A stretch of 64,000 nucleotides of DNA from NCBI GenBank assembly GCA_046351595.1, contig JAXLYE010000002.1, forward strand, positions 186,001-250,000. Direction: 5' to 3'. Made by a program: the position numbers and the translations under genes. Shown piece by piece: positions 33,565-42,830 of this stretch; the stretch's first letter is position 1; every line of letters begins with the position of its first letter. This DNA is from JAXLYE01 sp046351595 (GTDB lineage Bacteria > Myxococcota_A > Polyangia > Palsa-1104 > JAEUJZ01). Below the pieces are notes generated by a model. The model was given only the letters and a program-made list of their open reading frames with translations. It was not told the origin of the DNA and made no database searches.

Positions 33565-34620
33565 ATGGCCTTCGTTGACGAGTGCACGATCCGTGTACGC
33601 AGCGGCGACGGCGGCAGCGGCTGCATCGCCTTCCGGCGCGAGGCCAACAACCCGCGCGGCGGCCCGTCCGGTGGCGACGGCGGCGGCGGCGGCTCCGTGG
33701 TGTTTGTCGCCGACCCGCAGCTCTCGACGCTGCTCGACGTGTCCTATCGCCGCGAGTACCGCGCCGAGCGCGGCGAGGACGGACAGGGCCGCGATCGCAA
33801 CGGCCGGAGCGGCGCCGACCTGGTCGTCCGCGTCCCAGTCGGTGTCGTGGTCAAGGACGACGACGGGCAGGTCCTGTGCGACCTGGTCGCGCCCGGGCAG
33901 CGCTTCGTCGCGGCCCAGGGCGGCACCGGCGGGCGCGGCAACATCCACTTCGCCACCGCGACCTGGCAGGCCCCCGAGCACGCCGAGCCCGGTCTGCCCG
34001 GCGAGGACAGGCAGCTGCGGCTCGAGCTCAAGCTGCTCGCCGACGTCGGGCTGCTCGGCTACCCCAACGTCGGCAAGTCGACGCTGATCGCCCGCGTCTC
34101 GCGCGTCCGGCCCAAGATCGCGGACTACCCGTTCACGACGCTGGTGCCCAACCTCGGCGTGGTGTCGCTGCCGCTCGGCGAGCGGACCTCGGACCGCAAC
34201 TTCGTGCTCGCCGACGTGCCCGGCCTGATCGAGGGCGCGCACGAGGGCCACGGGCTCGGCCACCGCTTCCTGCGCCACCTCATGCGCACCCGCGTGCTGA
34301 TCCACCTGATCGAGGTGACGCACGACCCGGAGCGCAGCCCGCGCCACGACTTCGACGTGCTCAACCGCGAGCTCGCGCACTACGACCCGCAGCTGGCGAG
34401 CCGGCCGCAGCTGGTGACGCTGGTGAAGATCGACCTGCCCGAGGTGCGCGCCAAGCTGCCCCGGCTGCGCGCCGCCTTCGCCCGGCGCGGCGTCCGCCTG
34501 TACGCGGTCTCTGCGGTGACCGGCGAGGGGGTGGCAGAGCTCATGAACGAGGCCTACCGTCTCGTCCATGAGCCAGCGCACAGGACTCAGGAATTTCCTG
34601 ATTCAGCTGGTCGAATCTGA
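33565..34620 (+). CDS. obgE: Obg-family GTPase (ObgE/CgtA)
   Basis: 351 residues. The glycine-rich Obg fold (about 1-158: RSGDGGSGCIAFRREANNPRGGPSGG, GGTGGRGNIHFATAT) is followed by a G domain with G1 GYPNVGKST, the G2 Thr in DYPFTTLVPNLG and G3 DVPGLIEGA. G4, normally Asn-Lys-x-Asp, reads Val-Lys-Ile-Asp (VTLVKIDLPEV, Val287, bases 34423-34434), so the guanine-specifying Asn is missing. G5 is present as YAVSAVTGEGV. Obg proteins act in 50S assembly and stress control. There is no C-terminal OCT domain. It is the last gene of the cluster. Confidence 0.95.
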   Translation: MAFVDECTIRVRSGDGGSGCIAFRREANNPRGGPSGGDGGGGGSVVFVADPQLSTLLDVSYRREYRAERGEDGQGRDRNGRSGADLVVRVPVGVVVKDDDGQVLCDLVAPGQRFVAAQGGTGGRGNIHFATATWQAPEHAEPGLPGEDRQLRLELKLLADVGLLGYPNVGKSTLIARVSRVRPKIADYPFTTLVPNLGVVSLPLGERTSDRNFVLADVPGLIEGAHEGHGLGHRFLRHLMRTRVLIHLIEVTHDPERSPRHDFDVLNRELAHYDPQLASRPQLVTLVKIDLPEVRAKLPRLRAAFARRGVRLYAVSAVTGEGVAELMNEAYRLVHEPAHRTQEFPDSAGRI

Positions 34621-34754
34621 CCAGCGACTGCCTGGATTAGACCACTACACGCGGCCAACCTGTGCCGTGCGTCGCGTTTCCCGACGGGATCTAGGGCGAG
34701 CACCCTGGCACCCGGCTTGCTCAGGGCCTGTCATCCCGTCGAGGAGACAGCCCC

Positions 34755-35504
34755 ATGAGCCTCCCCCAAGTACCCGCTCGGACTACGCCTGAGACCGACA
34801 CCGACAGCCCCAAGGCCTACGCCCGGATGCTGCGCCAGTGCGCCCTGTTCCGCGGCGTCCCCGACAGCGAGATCGACGAGCTGGCCAACCGCGTCAGCCC
34901 CGTCCGGTACCGCGAAGGTGCGGTGCTCGTGCCGCAGAACGCGCCGGGTGATCAGCTGCTCGTGATCGGCTCGGGCCGCGTCAAGGTCGCGATGTACAGC
35001 GACAAGGGCCGCGAGGTCACGCTGGCGGTCCTGCGCCCCGGCGACGTCATCGGCGAGATGTCGGTCATCGACGGCGCCAGCCGCTCGGCCGCGGTCGTGG
35101 CGCTGAGCGATGTCAGCCTGCTGTCGCTGCCGCGCGACGAGTTCCTCTTGCACCTGCGGCGCTCGCCGCAGACCGCGCTCAACCTGCTCGGCGAGATGGC
35201 GCAGCGCCTGCGCCGCGCCAACGACAACATCGTTTCGCTGGCGCTCCAGGACGTCGAGGTCCGCCTGGTCAAGACGCTGGCCCGCCTGGCGCGCGACGAG
35301 GGCAGCATCAACCCCGACGGCAGCCTGATCCTGCGCCGCCGCCCGACACAGCAGGAGCTCGCCAACATGGTCGGCTCCAGCCGCGAAACCGTCTCGCGCA
35401 CGCTGGCCGCGATGGCGCGCCAGGGCCTGACGGTGACGCGCGGCCGCTCGCTGCTGCTGACCGAGCGCCTGCTGCGCCGCGGCCAGGCCAGCGCCCAGGC
35501 CTAG
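34755..35504 (+). CDS. Crp/Fnr-family transcription regulator
   Basis: 249 residues. Cyclic-nucleotide-binding domain (about 30-145) with the phosphate-binding-cassette pattern PGDVIGEMSVIDGASRSAAVVA, keeping the Glu and Arg that hold cyclic nucleotides, then a long dimer helix (NLLGEMAQRLRRANDNI) and a winged helix-turn-helix (RPTQQELANMVGSSRETVSRTLAAMARQG). There are no N-terminal cysteines, so it is not an oxygen sensor like Fnr. It could bind cAMP or c-di-GMP. The ribosome site is GAGGAGA 8 nt upstream. The target genes are unknown. Confidence 0.93.
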   Translation: MSLPQVPARTTPETDTDSPKAYARMLRQCALFRGVPDSEIDELANRVSPVRYREGAVLVPQNAPGDQLLVIGSGRVKVAMYSDKGREVTLAVLRPGDVIGEMSVIDGASRSAAVVALSDVSLLSLPRDEFLLHLRRSPQTALNLLGEMAQRLRRANDNIVSLALQDVEVRLVKTLARLARDEGSINPDGSLILRRRPTQQELANMVGSSRETVSRTLAAMARQGLTVTRGRSLLLTERLLRRGQASAQA

Positions 35505-35589
35505 CGAGCGCTGCGAGCGGGCCGCTGCCGTCGCCGCTCGCCCGCGGGCTGCGTTGCGCTGCGACCCGCTCGCGTGGTACCAAGCCGGA

Positions 35590-36372
35590 GTGAGGCTCCT
35601 TTCGATCGACACTGCAACCGCGCTCTGTGGGGTCGCCGTGCTCGAGACGGACGAAGCCGGGGCCGGGGCCACAGCCGGAGCCGGCGGGACCGAGCGCTGC
35701 GCGGTCCGGCGCGAGCGGGTGACCACCCACTCCGAGCGGCTGCTCGCGCTGATCGCCGACTGCCTGGGTGAGCTCGGGCTGGTGCCGGCCGCGCTCGATG
35801 CGGTGGTGTGCAGCGCCGGTCCGGGCTCGTTCACCGGGCTGCGCATCGGCGTCGCCACGGCCAAGGGCCTGTGCTTCGCGCTGTCCCGGCCGCTCGTGCT
35901 CGTGTCGTCGCTCGAGACGCTCGCGGAAGGGGCGCCGCGCCCGTCGCTGGCCGTGCTGGACGCCGGGCGCGGCCAGGTCTACGCGCGCCTGCTCTCCTCT
36001 GCCGACCCCGTCGACGCCAGCGGTGTCGACGCCGGGCCGGGCGCCCCGCTCGCCGAGCTGCTCGCGCGACACCCGGCGCTGCGCCGCGACGCGCTGTGGC
36101 AGCCGTCCGAGCTCGCCGCCGCGCTGGCCCCGATCGCCCCGCAGCTGACCGTGTGCGGACCTGACGCCGCGCGCTTCCCGGCGCTGCTGTCGCTCAGCGA
36201 GCGGCGGCAGGGCGACGAGTCGACGCGACCGCTGGCGCTGGCGCGCCTCGGCCTGCTGCGCCTTGTGCGCGGCGAGCTCGAGCCGCTCGACGAGGCCGCG
36301 CCGAACTACATCTGTCCGTCTGCGGCCGAGGCCAAGGCGGCGGCGGACGAGGCCCGACAGCCGGTCGCCTAG
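35590..36372 (+). CDS. tsaB: tRNA threonylcarbamoyladenosine biosynthesis protein TsaB
   Basis: 260 residues. TsaB helps TsaD and TsaE make t6A37 in ANN-decoding tRNAs. The ASKHA fold start LLSIDTATALCGVAVLE, the conserved THSERLLALI and the block VCSAGPGSFTGLRIGVATAKGLCFA are clear. The real start is probably GTG 35590 (VRLLSIDTATAL); the longer frame to 35554 adds 12 residues not found in the family. A short Gly/Ala-rich insert lies near residue 25. It is followed after 5 nt by folK. Confidence 0.93.
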   Translation: MRLLSIDTATALCGVAVLETDEAGAGATAGAGGTERCAVRRERVTTHSERLLALIADCLGELGLVPAALDAVVCSAGPGSFTGLRIGVATAKGLCFALSRPLVLVSSLETLAEGAPRPSLAVLDAGRGQVYARLLSSADPVDASGVDAGPGAPLAELLARHPALRRDALWQPSELAAALAPIAPQLTVCGPDAARFPALLSLSERRQGDESTRPLALARLGLLRLVRGELEPLDEAAPNYICPSAAEAKAAADEARQPVA

Positions 36373-36377
36373 CCAGG

Positions 36378-36884
36378 ATGGACGCCTTCATCGGCCTCGG
36401 CTCCAACCTCGGCGATCCGCTCGCACAGCTCCACGCCGCCGGTCGTGCGCTCGGTCGGCTCGGGCCGATCCGGCAGCGCTCCGCCGTGTATAGGACCGCG
36501 CCGGTCGGCGGCCCGCCGCAGCCCGACTACCTCAACGCGGCCCTGTGGCTGTCGGTCCCGCTCGAGCCGCACGAGCTGCTCGCCGAGCTCCAGCGGATCG
36601 AGCTCGGCGCCGGCCGCGTCCGCGACCCGGGCCAGCGCAACGCCGCGCGCGTGCTCGATCTCGACGTGCTCCTCCTCGGTGTGCACGGCGAGCGGGTGAT
36701 CGTCTCGGCGGAGCTTTTGGTGCCGCACCCGCGGCTGCACCTGCGCGCCTTTGCGCTGCGGCCGCTGCTCGACCTTGCGCCCGAGCTCGTGCACCCGGCG
36801 CTCGGCGTGCCGCTGCGCGATCTCCTGCGCGCGCTGCCTGTCGCCGACAGCGAGCCGCCGCCGCGCCCGGTCGGCTGGCTGTAG
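36378..36884 (+). CDS. folK: 2-amino-4-hydroxy-6-hydroxymethyldihydropteridine diphosphokinase
   Basis: 168 residues, normal for HPPK. It transfers pyrophosphate from ATP to the pterin in folate synthesis. Seen: AFIGLGSNLGDPLAQL, SAVYRTAPVGGPPQPDYLNAAL, and the metal-binding RVLDLDVLLLG followed by VPHPRLHLRAFALRPLLDLAPEL. It lies 5 nt after tsaB, so the two are cotranscribed. Confidence 0.95.
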   Translation: MDAFIGLGSNLGDPLAQLHAAGRALGRLGPIRQRSAVYRTAPVGGPPQPDYLNAALWLSVPLEPHELLAELQRIELGAGRVRDPGQRNAARVLDLDVLLLGVHGERVIVSAELLVPHPRLHLRAFALRPLLDLAPELVHPALGVPLRDLLRALPVADSEPPPRPVGWL

Positions 36885-37002
36885 GCCGCTATCGGCCGCC
36901 GGTCTTGACCCCTGCCAGCGACGGGCGTACCGTTCGAAGGCGTGCCCGTCTTGAACCCCTTCCGCGAGCGGTCCTCTTGCATGACGCAGCCCGGAGCGGC
37001 CC

Positions 37003-38412
37003 GTGCCTGATCGCAGCCCGCGATCGCCTAGAGTCCCGGGCCAGAGCTCGGGTCAGGGTCAAGGTCCGGGCCTCGGCCGGGAGGCCGCGTCGGCGCTCGG
37101 CGCCCACCTGCAGCGCGCCGGGGAGAGCCTGCGCGCCGGCCAGCTCGAGGACGCCCAGACCGAGGTCGAGGCCGCGCTGCGGCTCGCGCCCGACGACGTG
37201 CGCGCCCAGAACCTGCTCGGCCTGCTGCACTTCCGCACCAGCCGTCTCGACGAAGCGCGCGCCCTCTACCAGCGGCTGCTGGTGCTCCACCCCGGCGACG
37301 TGGCGCTGCGGCTGAACCTCGGGCTCGTCGAGCTGCGCCGCGCCGACTACCCGGCCGCGATCAACCACCTGGGCCGCGTGGCCGAGGTCGAGCCGGACAA
37401 CGTGCGCGCGCTCGGCTACTACGGGCTGGCGCTGTTCCGCGCCGGCGAGCTGACGCGGGCGCTGCCGGTGCTGCAGCGCGCGGGCCAGTCCGACCTGGTG
37501 CGCCAGATCGAGGACCGGCTGCGCCGCGCCGCGCCGGCCCCGGCGAGCAGCCCCGCTGGCGACAGCGACGAGATGACGCCGGTCCGGCTGATCGCCAGCG
37601 AGGACGAGACGCCGACTCCAGCGCCGCCGCGGGTCGCCGAGCCGCTGCCGCCGTCGGCAGATTCACCGACCGAGATCGGCACGCGCACGCCGCTCAGCCT
37701 CGGTGCCTTCCTGCGCGCCCGGGCGCTCGGCCTGCGCCCGAGCCCGAGCCCCTTCGAGCTGACCCGCGAGGGCCTGCTGGTCGTGCGGGTCGAGGCCGCG
37801 GCGTCGCTGGAAGGGGCGGTCCGCCTGTGCACGCTCGGGACCCTGGCCTCGTCGGGGACGCTGCGCTTCCAGGCGCTGCCGCGGACCGACGGGGCGCTGC
37901 CGACGGAGCGCAGCTTCGGGGACGGCGACGACGCGCTGCAGCTGGCGCTGGGCAGCGGCGTGATCGTCCTGGGCCCGGGCGCCGGGCGGTTCACGCTGCT
38001 GTCGCTGCGCGGCGAGACGCTGCGGCTGCGCCAGGCCCACCTGTTCGGCTTCAGCGCGTCGCTGCGCTACGAGTGCTCGATCCTGCCGCTGGCCCCAAGC
38101 AGCAGCGACAGCGGCGACGGGGCCGGCCAGCCGCCGCCGGCCCCCGAGGAGCGGGCGCTGATCACGCTGCGCGGCGAGGGCGAGCTGGTCGTGCGCTCGC
38201 TGTCGACGCCGGCGGCCCTGCGCGTGCTGCCCGGGCAGCGCTGCTTCGTCGAGCTCGCGCGCCTGGTCGGCTGGACCGGCTCGCTGCGCCCGCTCGCGCA
38301 CCCGCCGCTTCTGCCGGGCAGCGCCCCGTACGTCGAGTGCCGCGGCAACGGCTACGTGCTGCTCGATCCCGGCCCCGCCGGACCGCAAGCGCTCGAGTCC
38401 GCGCCCGGGTAG
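37003..38412 (+). CDS. TPR protein with C-terminal AIM24-like domain
   Basis: 469 residues from GTG 37003. Residues 25-165 hold about three tetratricopeptide repeats (VRAQNLLGLLHFRTSRLDEARALYQRLLVLHPGDVALRLNLGLV). A Pro/Ser/Asp-rich linker follows (170-225). Residues 240-460 are beta-rich and end VLPGQRCFVELARLVGWTGSL then VECRGNGYVLLD, the pattern of AIM24-like proteins (a fold related to a mitochondrial biogenesis factor; the bacterial role is unclear). There is no signal peptide. It may be cotranscribed with tsaB-folK after a 118-nt gap. Confidence 0.78.
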   Translation: MPDRSPRSPRVPGQSSGQGQGPGLGREAASALGAHLQRAGESLRAGQLEDAQTEVEAALRLAPDDVRAQNLLGLLHFRTSRLDEARALYQRLLVLHPGDVALRLNLGLVELRRADYPAAINHLGRVAEVEPDNVRALGYYGLALFRAGELTRALPVLQRAGQSDLVRQIEDRLRRAAPAPASSPAGDSDEMTPVRLIASEDETPTPAPPRVAEPLPPSADSPTEIGTRTPLSLGAFLRARALGLRPSPSPFELTREGLLVVRVEAAASLEGAVRLCTLGTLASSGTLRFQALPRTDGALPTERSFGDGDDALQLALGSGVIVLGPGAGRFTLLSLRGETLRLRQAHLFGFSASLRYECSILPLAPSSSDSGDGAGQPPPAPEERALITLRGEGELVVRSLSTPAALRVLPGQRCFVELARLVGWTGSLRPLAHPPLLPGSAPYVECRGNGYVLLDPGPAGPQALESAPG

Positions 38413-38442
38413 CGACGGCTCGACGGGCCGCGGCCGGCGCGC

Positions 38443-39477
<1,035 letters not shown>

Positions 39478-40069
39478 ATGCACAAGAGTATCGCCTTGGT
39501 CCGGGCGGCGGAAGAGGTCGCGCGACCGGCCCGCGCGGCGACGGGGATCGCGGCCTGGGCCGGGCCGCGCGGCGGCGCCCGTGGGTCTGCGGCTCGGCAG
39601 GGCTCCAAAAGCTACGGACGGAACCTGCAAAAGTTCGCGGCCTCGTGGAGGACCCGTGCAGGGCGCGCGCTCCGCATAGTCTGGGGGAATTGCCGCGCTA
39701 CGGGGTCCGGCCGGAGTCCTCTGGGAGCCCTCTGCTGAGCCTCCCAATTGCGCTAAGGGAATTCCCAATCCGGACTCCGAACCGGACGAATCAGACGCCT
39801 ATTTACCGTCGCTGATCTGGTGCACATAGGCTCCCAAACAGGGCGGGCTCTTTAAAATTCTGCGCGGGGCCACGCAGGAAAATGTTCTTGCCCACAGGGT
39901 CCCTCGTGTAATGATGGAAGGACGACAGCGGAGGCCTCGTCGGGCTCCGTATTGCTTGTTGCCTTGATCTCTTCAGCCTCTCGGGTCTTCCTGCTGGCCT
40001 GGCGGTCTTGTCCGCGCTCAGCGACGGAATTGTGAGCGGGCCCGTGAGCCAATCCGCGAGGAGGAGCAG
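39478..40069. other. 592-bp divergent intergenic region with nested inverted repeats
   Basis: There is no supported gene. A nested inverted repeat lies at 39712-39779: CGGAGTCC (39712-39719) with GGACTCCG (39772-39779), then TGGGA (39722-39726) with TCCCA (39763-39767), then TCCC/GGGA (39742-39745 with 39757-39760). It also contains the 10-bp palindrome GGGAATTCCC (39757-39766). The stretch 39780-39960 is lower in GC and probably carries promoters for the gene at 40070. GAGGAGGAG precedes that start. Confidence 0.45.
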
Positions 40070-40861
40070 ATGCAGAAACAAGGGAATCCCCTACGTACTC
40101 TGCAGAGGGCGACTCTGGGAATGCTCCTGGCCGTCTCCTTGACCGTTCCGGACGCGCGCGCCGAGTCGTCCGCGCCCTGCGCACCGCGGTTCAGCCAGGG
40201 CTTCCAGCGCCTCGGGCGGAACACGCTGGCGCAGAAGAGCAAGGCCCAGATCGAGCAGCAGGTCGCCGAGTCCTTCGGCCCGCCGCAGGAGCTGTGCGAG
40301 GCCGGCGCGTACGAGGCGTTCATGACCGCGTTCACGCGCTACGCCGTCGACGCGATCCACAGAAAAGGCCCCGAGCAGGAGGCCCGCATCACCGCCGCCA
40401 TCGCCGTGCTGGCGCGCGCACCGACGCAGGTGCCGGCCGCGGCGTCGGGCAACAAGGTCTCCGCGTACCAGCAGGCGCGCTCGGATCTCAGCGTCGTGGC
40501 GCGCGAGGTCGGGCACTCGCACGCGGCGGTGATCCGGCCGCTGCTCGATGCCGTCGACAAGCTCGGTGAGCCGCGCGCGGTGACCGCGGTCGGCGGCAAC
40601 GCGGCGGTCGAGGTGGCGGTGCCCAAGGTGCCGCTGCCGGCGTGGGCGGTCTCGTCGCTGCACGAGATCCGCGAGCACGCCAAGAACCACGAGGACGGCG
40701 CCATCAGCGCCAAGGTCGGCCTGATCCTCGAGTGGATGCGGCTGGTCTCGGCGGGCGTGCCGCCCGAGGACATCCGCCTGGCCCCGTATCCACCTCCGGG
40801 GCAGGCCCAGAACCAGGCCCCGGGCCCGGCGCAGAACCAGGCGCCGGCCGCGGCCAGGTAG
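40070..40861 (+). CDS. Secreted protein of unknown function
   Basis: 263 residues. Signal peptide (GMLLAVSLTVPDARA) and two cysteines (SSAPCAPRF, PQELCEAGA) that could pair outside the cytoplasm. The middle is helical (FMTAFTRYAVDAIHRKGPEQEARITAAIAVLARA). The tail repeats Gln/Pro/Ala units (GQAQNQAPGPAQNQAPAAAR). I do not recognise a family. A GAGGAGGAG ribosome site lies upstream. The universal stress protein gene follows after 76 nt and may share its transcript. Confidence 0.75.
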   Translation: MQKQGNPLRTLQRATLGMLLAVSLTVPDARAESSAPCAPRFSQGFQRLGRNTLAQKSKAQIEQQVAESFGPPQELCEAGAYEAFMTAFTRYAVDAIHRKGPEQEARITAAIAVLARAPTQVPAAASGNKVSAYQQARSDLSVVAREVGHSHAAVIRPLLDAVDKLGEPRAVTAVGGNAAVEVAVPKVPLPAWAVSSLHEIREHAKNHEDGAISAKVGLILEWMRLVSAGVPPEDIRLAPYPPPGQAQNQAPGPAQNQAPAAAR

Positions 40862-40937
40862 CGGCGCCCGCTCGACGGGCAGCGGTCGGTCGCGGGGCAC
40901 GCGAGACGAAACCCAGCGCAGCAGCAGGAGGAGCGTC

Positions 40938-41930
40938 ATGTCGAACTACAGCTCAAGCCAGGTCGCAACGGTCCGCCGCGACAGCGGCGAGCTAGCGCAA
41001 GAGCTGCCGCTGCGCGTGCCGCTCCGACGGGTGCTGTGCGCGGCCCGGACGCTCAAGGGCGCTCCCGAGGCGCTGCGGCGCGCAAGCTCCATGGTCGCGA
41101 CGCGCCACGCCAAGCTGCGCCTCTTGCACGTGCTGGAGGAGCCGCTGTTCTGGAGCCCGCTTTTCCCGCAGCTTAGCACCGAGGTCGCGAGCAGCCAGGT
41201 CGATCGCTGCACCGCGCTGGTCGAGGAGCTGTGGCGCATCTGCGCGACGGTCACCAGCAGCAGCGGCGGCACCCTCGACACCGAGGACGTGATCCTGCGC
41301 AGCGGCGACTTCATCAACGAGGTCACGCAGGCCGCCGAGACCATGGGCGCGGACCTGATCATCCTGGCCGACGAAGAGGGGCTGAGCGGCAAGGAGGCGA
41401 CGCGGATCGCGCAGCAGACGCAGGTGCCGGTGCTGATCGCGCGGCCGCCGCGTGCGAGCGACGTGATCGTCGCGGCCACGGACCTGTCGGACTCGCGCTA
41501 CCCGATCATCCGCGGCGCGGCGCGGCTGTGCCGGCAGCTGGCGGCACGGCTGGTGCTTTTGCACAACGTGCCGCCGGCCAACGCCAGCGCCGTCATGCCG
41601 GAGCCGTGGCTGCCGGTGTTCCTGGAGGACACGCCGGATCTGCAGCAGGTCTGGCAGCGGCTGCGCAACCTCGCCGATCGCTACAGCCCCGAGGCCGGCG
41701 CCGTCGTCGCCAGCCAGATCGACGCGGCGGACGCGATCCTCAGCGCGGCGCGCAGCCGCGACGCGGACATCGTGGTGCTGGGCACGCGCCACCGCACCTG
41801 GCTCGATCGCCTGCTGCACGGCAGCATCGCCTCGCGCGTCGTCGACACCGTGAAGGGCAGCGTGCTGATCGTGCCGCTCGACGGCGAGATCAAGGTCCGC
41901 GTCGGCGCACCGGCGTTCGCGCCCGCCTGA
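40938..41930 (+). CDS. Tandem universal stress protein (UspA family)
   Basis: 330 residues made of two Usp domains: residues 28-168 (RVLCAARTLKGAPEALRRASSMV through VPVLIARPP) and 172-315 (DVIVAATDLSDSRYPIIRGAARL through GSVLIVPL). The second keeps an ATP-site-like end, VVLGTRHRTWLDRLLHGSIASRVV; the first is less conserved there (IILADEEGLSGKEATRIAQQ). Usp proteins accumulate in stress and bind ATP or other small ligands. AGGAGGAG lies before the ATG. Confidence 0.9.
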   Translation: MSNYSSSQVATVRRDSGELAQELPLRVPLRRVLCAARTLKGAPEALRRASSMVATRHAKLRLLHVLEEPLFWSPLFPQLSTEVASSQVDRCTALVEELWRICATVTSSSGGTLDTEDVILRSGDFINEVTQAAETMGADLIILADEEGLSGKEATRIAQQTQVPVLIARPPRASDVIVAATDLSDSRYPIIRGAARLCRQLAARLVLLHNVPPANASAVMPEPWLPVFLEDTPDLQQVWQRLRNLADRYSPEAGAVVASQIDAADAILSAARSRDADIVVLGTRHRTWLDRLLHGSIASRVVDTVKGSVLIVPLDGEIKVRVGAPAFAPA

Positions 41931-41969
41931 GGCAGGCAGGAAGCCGGGCGCCGGCCCGCGCCGACGGTT

Positions 41970-41986
41970 TTAGGACATTGTCCTAA
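41970..41986. repeat. 17-bp perfect dyad between convergent genes
   Basis: TTAGGACA (41970-41977), T, TGTCCTAA (41979-41986). It includes the stop codon of the minus-strand gene and lies 40 nt after the Usp stop. It may be a bidirectional hairpin or a binding site for a dimeric regulator. Confidence 0.75.
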
Positions 41987-42651
41987 CCAGCCGGCGTCGG
42001 GCGGCCGTTGAGCATCTTCCAGATGCGGCCCGGCGGCACCGGCAGGTTCTCGCGCAGCACCGTGTCCTTGCGCGAGAGCAGGCCGCTCGGCGGCACCAGC
42101 AGCCGGCGCTCGATGAGGCGCTTGTTGTTGAGGAGGAAGTAGTGCAGCTCCAGGCCGGCGGCGGTGCGCTGCTGCTTGAGCGGCGCGATGCGGCCCTCGC
42201 GCGTGAGCTCGTCGATGAGCTGCTTGTCCTCGGGCTTGAGCTGCGGCAGCCACGGGATCTCGGACGCGGCGCTGATGCGGAAGTCGCGCAGGTGCGACTC
42301 CGTCGTCCAGCCGCTGGCGTTCCAGGCATAGGTCTCGGCGGCGGTGTCGTCGAGCAGGCCGCGCGGCGGCTCCGCGGTCGCGAGCTCGTGCAGGTGCTGC
42401 AGCACGCCGGTCAGGACCAAGAGCGCGCCGCCGCCGGGCTGCCAGCCGAGGTGGGCGCGCAGGTCCGGCAGCGGCGAGGGCGAGATCACCTCGAGGATCT
42501 TCCAGCTCTTGAAGAAGGGCTGCTCGATCTCCTCGATGCTGATGGAGCTGACGCGGCCGCCCCAGTGCGGCAGGGCGCCGGCCAGCGCTTGCTTGATCCG
42601 CTCGAGCAGGTCGGCGCTGAGCGAGATGGGGACGCGGCGGAGGGCTGTCAT
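41983..42651 (-). CDS. Protein of unknown function
   Basis: 222 residues, cytoplasmic. Start MTALRRVPISLSADLLERIKQALAGALPHWGGRVSSISIEEIEQPFFKSW gives a compact alpha/beta protein; near the end is a winged-helix-like stretch (EDKQLIDELTREGRIAPLKQQRTAAGLELHYFLLNNKRLIE). No catalytic motif or signal is visible and I recognise no family. It is convergent with the Usp gene and divergent from the TIGR02996 gene. Confidence 0.75.
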   Translation of the reverse strand: MTALRRVPISLSADLLERIKQALAGALPHWGGRVSSISIEEIEQPFFKSWKILEVISPSPLPDLRAHLGWQPGGGALLVLTGVLQHLHELATAEPPRGLLDDTAAETYAWNASGWTTESHLRDFRISAASEIPWLPQLKPEDKQLIDELTREGRIAPLKQQRTAAGLELHYFLLNNKRLIERRLLVPPSGLLSRKDTVLRENLPVPPGRIWKMLNGRPTPAG

Positions 42652-42830
42652 GGCAGCCTATTTTACGCGCGAAGCCGCGGCCGCGGCGCCCGTTATCGGC
42701 CACGGTCGGCCATGGTTCGGCCCGCGGCGGCGGGGCGCTCGTCGCGAGCCCGCCGCCGAGTGCGAGCGAGTCTGGCGTCGGACCCATCGCTCATGCGAAA
42801 ATCGCACGTTCAAAAAAGGGGCCCGAGCCG

